Below are positions 20,187 to 24,493 of a DNA stretch of 24,493 nt, one piece after another. The DNA comes from Saccoglossus kowalevskii (taxonomy: Eukaryota; Hemichordata; Enteropneusta; Harrimaniidae): NCBI RefSeq assembly GCF_000003605.2, contig NW_003139817.1, positions 295,251-319,743 on the forward strand, read 5' to 3'. Both the position numbers and the translations under genes were made by a program. The notes beneath the pieces were generated by a model. That model searched no databases. It was not told the DNA's origin and saw only the letters and a list, made by a program, of their open reading frames with translations. Position 1 is the stretch's first letter, and each line of letters begins with the position of its first letter.

Positions 20187-22527
20187 CTACAGAAGAAATG
20201 AAATTGATGTTCGTAGTGTGAAGCTGTAACTCGACACTACTGATGATATATCGGAACAATGACCATTGAAAAGATGTGCAATAAGTTTATTATAACCACC
20301 AATGTCCATTGAAAAAGTGTGTCAAAAAGTCAAATACAGGCGAATAAACGCCAACAATGTATGATATAGTGATGCATATCCATTATATTTATGAAAATCA
20401 TGATTATATATTTTGTAACAATAACATTACTCATAACGCATAGTAAAAATAAAACCAATATTTACTCCAAAATGTACTTGCAAATGTACCTTTTAGCTGG
20501 GGTATATAGTCGCCATACTAACATTGTGTTTAAGATGGCAACTGAATACGAATAACTTCGCATAATGATTTATTTATTAGCGTTTGTTGATAAATATGTA
20601 AATAAACCAATTCGTGCCAAAAATTAACCAGACTGGCACATTTCACTGACATTTGATCAATGAATCTCCCAGAATATAAATAATGAACTGCCTTATAAAA
20701 TGAATCGAGTGTAATATAACATGTACCTTTCCTTTTCGTGCATCAAGATCAAGAATTCTACTCAGATAAAATCATGTGTGTTTGCACGCAACCTCTTGAT
20801 TTTTCAAATCCTAATCGGCCATTAACCAAACGCGGATGTAATTTTAGTTTACAGATAAGAGGTTACTAAGGGTACAACAAGGACATGATGTGGATTGATT
20901 TACGCTGATGGAGAAGATGGTGACGTCTGTAAGACTACACGCACCGGGAATACTGTGAACACCTCGGGCTGTTTTCTGGTACAACCGACTGTCCCTAATT
21001 CTTTACCAGGAAGAAGTCAAATGATAAAAGGTCGGCGCCTAGTTCTTTTATATGGATGACTAGATTGTTACTCTCTTAGGTTTATTCGTGATGTTGACAG
21101 CGTAGAAAGTATCAACTTACTGCTGGGTTAAACCTGTTTACGTGTGCGTTACGGTCTCTTGACCGAGAAGCTCAAGAAAATATGTAATTCATATCACAAA
21201 TAAGAAATTCGTAATAAGCGATTGATTTGTATTTTGAGACGTATAATCGTATGTACCCGTGACAAAGGTTTTACTATAGACACTATATTGAATATATTAT
21301 AATTGTAACATTAATGAATCGTTGGTGAACTTATATACTGTATATCTGACTGTTGAACGTGTTTCTTATTGAAAACTACAAGTTTTTTAATGTTTAACTC
21401 ACAAACGTTATTTAGTGTCACTAGCTATTGTTTTTTATATTTGTCAACCATTTAGTAATAAAAAATAACTCGCTAGACTCTAATGTGTTTTGTTCTTTTA
21501 TTTTATGTTCCACACCTTTGCATATAAGGCACAAATCGCCTTCTACACGAGGCAGGGCATGTTTGTTCGAACAATCTATTTGATCCGAATAATACGGAAA
21601 GATTGTGGCACATCAATCTTCTGAGATAATGACTCTTACTCTAGTTCTAACTATAGCGGTTATATGTCCTGATATATTGCACAATCTCCGGCGGCATTAT
21701 TCTTATATATCCACACAATTCACCCATTGTTGCGTTTTTTTTATAAATGTTGCCACGATTGTGTCTTATTGATGACGTGACACACTTAATATGAATACTG
21801 TCATTGATGATGTTCTTTGTACATTCAACACAATTATTATAACTCCAGTTATACTACTCTAGCTACAGTAACGGTCCCATCACAATTACTCTGTATAATA
21901 GAGTATTGTGGTCCCAGACTGGCCTATGAATACGTCGCACATGCATGCAACTCTTCTATATACTAATAGTAAATCATTCTGCTATCAATCCATTCGGCGT
22001 GCGAGATTGATCGTATTTTTTTAATTTGGTTTCGCGCTTTGATGAACAATGTCAATTTTATGAATGATTTACTTTCAATTTAAAACGTAGCACTGAAAAA
22101 TTAATTTATTCATAATAAAGCTACTTGTTGAAGAACATGTCCACACATCTACAGTACTGTTCTTGAGTACCCCTCATCGATTATTTTCACTATTGAAATG
22201 ATATTTGATTTACTGCAATGAAAACAAGAGAGACGTCAATGCATGATACGCCTGTCTGCATACTTTCACATTACCGCTGATATGAGATTTAACTGTGGAT
22301 TACAATTAAAATATTCATCTACATCTCTGAAATGACATAGAAATCCCTGGATGTGTGTACTTGTTTTCTTCTAAAAAAAAACTTACACTATAAATTACAG
22401 GTGCATTTACGAAAATATCGAAATAAGGACAATTAAAAAACAGCTGTGATAGGTACGCACAATTATGACGGTTTTATGCTATGTTGTGCTGCCACATATA
22501 AGATGTTCGCATAGTGATACAATAAAT
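20187..22527 (-). other. Upstream intron of gene 1, no firm exon
   Basis: The next exon upstream must end in phase 1. I checked minus-strand donors here. The only open phase-1 candidate of size is about 21508-21569 (DCSNKHALPRVEGDLCLICK before a weak AAAG|GTGTGG donor), which I do not accept. A consensus donor at 21116-21121 (CCCAGCA|GTAAGTTG) has a stop in the required phase, so it could at most end a non-coding exon. Otherwise nothing structured is seen. Confidence 0.45.
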
Positions 22528-22900
22528 AATACGTCACGTGGTTCAGAAAAGATGGATGACGAGTTTATTCAAAATGGCCGTAAAAATATATAAAAGGTAT
22601 GATTTAAAGTTATTCGCTACAACCACGTACCGGCATGGCATTCTAAAGAAGAGATATATTATAATATTACGACGAAACTTCCAGATTATGCCGTGTTTGC
22701 TTCTTATTCGGGCTGTGTATAACAAAACATTGAGCCACGTGGAGTATTAAAACAATATACACAATACTTTGCATTCATTTGTCTTTAAACGTTATTTGTT
22801 TTTTAATATCATATCGTGATTTCAAGGAGTAACTTTATGATCAAGCTATAAATTATTGAAATGTTATATCGTGTCACATTTATACACAATACGTCACGTG
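22528..22900. promoter_or_regulatory. Repeated AATACGTCACGTG E-box motif
   Basis: The 13-mer AATACGTCACGTG occurs at 22528-22540 and again exactly 360 bp on, at 22888-22900. Its core, GTCACGTG, is an E-box of the USF/TFE type. Further CACGTG sites lie at 23285-23290 and 23856-23861. Motif density is seen; regulatory role is inference. Confidence 0.35.
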
Positions 22901-23520
22901 ATTTATAGACAGCACGCGATTTGGATATCCGATATCTTTAATTGATGTTTATATTTGACTCATATTACTGTTCCACGTAAGAGAACATATTAGGAACCCC
23001 AATGTTCCTAAAGTCTATGTATTCACTATATTCCGATCAATGATTTTAGTTGCTATATAAACACTCTTAGTCGGAGATGTATATCCTTCAATTCCTAGTC
23101 TTCCTAGTATATTAAGTGAATATATTGCAAATTCTAGCGTGCTCTGGGTTAGCAGACATGATGATTATCTACTATTCACCGTTAAAGTAAGGGTGAATAA
23201 AACGACATTTAATAATCAACTAATGGGATACCTTGTACACCGCTAACCATGCATCTGCAAATCGTGACCCACACACTAAATAGACACGTGATATAGGTTT
23301 ATGCCTAGCATCAAACCTTTCAACGCCGTATAGATTTGATCTGGACATAGACGAGGCTGACAGCTTTCATGGGTGAGTGGTGGAATTGAACAACATGTAG
23401 ACAGATGTTTACTAACGTGCTTGTAATACAAATGTGACTACACTGGATGGAACCAGATTACGAATTACAAATAAAACTAGTCGTGGTGAAAATAAAGAAG
23501 CGCCACATTATGAGAAAAAA

Positions 23521-23575
23521 ATGAAGGCTATGCTTATTTGTATATATTTTCTGTATGGCTGCATTAACACACAGG
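23521..23575 (+). CDS. Possible signal-peptide first exon (low confidence)
   Basis: ATG in an A-rich context is followed by MKAMLICIYFLYGCINTQ and one leftover base at a fair donor (CACACAGG|GTAAATTA). The segment looks like a short signal peptide and would start a plus-strand gene. There is no second exon in view and AT-rich DNA easily makes hydrophobic frames, so this is only a candidate. Confidence 0.25.
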
Positions 23576-24493
23576 GTAAATTATATGATTGCTGGATACA
23601 GCAAGACATTTGCGTTTTTTTCCGATCCTATATAAACGTTTATTTTCTGAAATACAAAATGCATTTCTATACTTCAAGTTATCTTGATTAGTTCAGATAC
23701 AGTAATGCGGTGAAATCAAGGTGACCAAAACTTAGAGAAAAATAACGATTCTAATTAACAAAAGTGAAGAATTTCTTTATAATCGAAGTTAGCTAATTTG
23801 AAATAAGTGCTCTGAAGAAATATCATTGAAATGTATCATACAATACTTTCAACACCACGTGACTACCCGAACCGTGACGGTATAACGAACAATGCATATA
23901 CTTCGGAATGTGATCAATCGACTAAATGTTCTGAAGACAGCTTTGAACACATTATCAATTTACCTGTCATATTCCATTTGTTTTAATACACTAAATCACT
24001 ACACATGTGTTCGTAGTATGTTTTGTGACATTAAGCCTATGTAGTTGTTTTTCAGTAAATAAAATAAAATAGAAAGAATTAACAATTCCATTCAAAACAA
24101 CCATTACTTCCAAAATCCATGAGATGGAATGTCGTACGTCTCAAAGGTGATAGAAGTTATACTGAACAATGAAACACATACCTTACAAAAGAGTGTTTAT
24201 GACTGAACCGAAGATTCCTCAAACTTCGCACTTTAATAAGTTATACAGGAAAATAGAAGTTACATTATGTTCTAAAGCTAATATTATAATAAATCAAACG
24301 TCTTCAAATAAACACATGGCTGGTAACCACATTGCAATTCATCGTCACATTTGTAAACATTTGTAAAAATTATATGTATACCTCAAAGCACGCAGCCAAG
24401 AAATGATAACAGCAAAAACGTTGGCACTATAAATGAGTTCACAGATAAACGCGACCGTGAATTTCCCATATATGATACATTCAAAAAAACCTA
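23576..24493. other. Right end, nothing firm seen
   Basis: No supported exon. Minus-strand 24469-24383 encodes a short signal-peptide-like frame, MGNSRSRLSV followed by NSFIVPTFLLLSFLGCVL, that ends in TGA two bases before a GTATAC donor, so it cannot be spliced in frame as it stands. Confidence 0.35.

Noticed and set aside
21116-21175. Consensus GTAAGT donor upstream of gene 1
   Set aside because: The phase needed to join the exon at 20186 contains stop codons; it could only be a non-coding exon.
21508-21569. Possible upstream exon of gene 1 (DCSNKHALPRVEGDLCLICK)
   Set aside because: The phase fits the exon at 20186, but the donor (GTGTGG) is weak, the acceptor is poor and there is no homology to support it.
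23318-23371. Plus-strand open stretch FDLDIDEADSFHG before GTGAGT
   Set aside because: The donor is good and the acceptor fair, but the exon would be about 40 bases with no partner; too short to support.
1-24493. CRISPR arrays, bacterial operons or insertion sequences
   Set aside because: No spaced repeats, ribosome-binding sites or long uninterrupted genes; spliced exons show the DNA is eukaryotic.

Overview
This window is AT-rich, intron-rich metazoan DNA. It has short phase-matched exons with GT-AG borders, kilobase introns, inverted-repeat elements, tRNA-derived SINE-like pieces and a decayed LINE. The repeat style (a 'TTTATTTTCGC' foldback element, frequent ACATGTAC words, AGAAT/ATTCT microsatellites) suggests a marine invertebrate, perhaps a mollusc or another lophotrochozoan; that placement is inference. 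No complete gene is visible, there is nothing bacterial, and most open frames are chance.

Three coding units have good splice support. (1) On the minus strand at 20186-14684 lie the last three exons of a gene for a single-pass membrane protein (171 residues visible). The junction phases agree at both introns, the ectodomain is Cys-bearing with N-glycosylation sequons, there is one strong membrane segment, and the tail is basic. I do not recognise the family. (2) On the minus strand at 6423-5442 lie the first two exons of a secreted or membrane protein. Exon 1 is a textbook signal peptide with a good Kozak context. Exon 2 resembles the extreme N-terminus of calcium-channel alpha2delta subunits, a tentative match. 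The rest of that gene would lie below position 5442 and probably continues off the left edge. (3) On the plus strand at 9343-9477 there is one isolated 45-codon exon with excellent acceptor and donor. Its partners are not identified.

Layout: 1-5441 is the second intron of gene 2, with a 208-bp TA-flanked MITE, a diverged tandem duplication and two weak candidate exons. 5442-6423 holds the two exons. 6424-6660 is the GC-richer upstream region. 7470-7626 is a tRNA-like SINE end running into an (AATAG)n array. 9343-9477 is the plus-strand exon. About 10.75-11.6 kb is a LINE reverse-transcriptase relic. About 13.17-13.33 kb is a GC-rich, promoter-like patch. From 13.9 kb rightwards is the 3' region and body of gene 1, whose introns carry a cluster of foldbacks (15.16-15.45 kb), a GC-rich island with a kappaB-like palindrome (16.7 kb) and a second, oppositely oriented pentanucleotide array (18.23 kb). 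20.2-24.5 kb has no confident exon but has a local excess of CACGTG E-boxes and one possible signal-peptide exon.

Nothing links the genes functionally except that two encode membrane or secreted proteins on the same strand. The most interesting items are the unrecognised membrane protein, the orphan plus-strand exon, the paired ATTCT/AGAAT arrays and the intronic foldback cluster.
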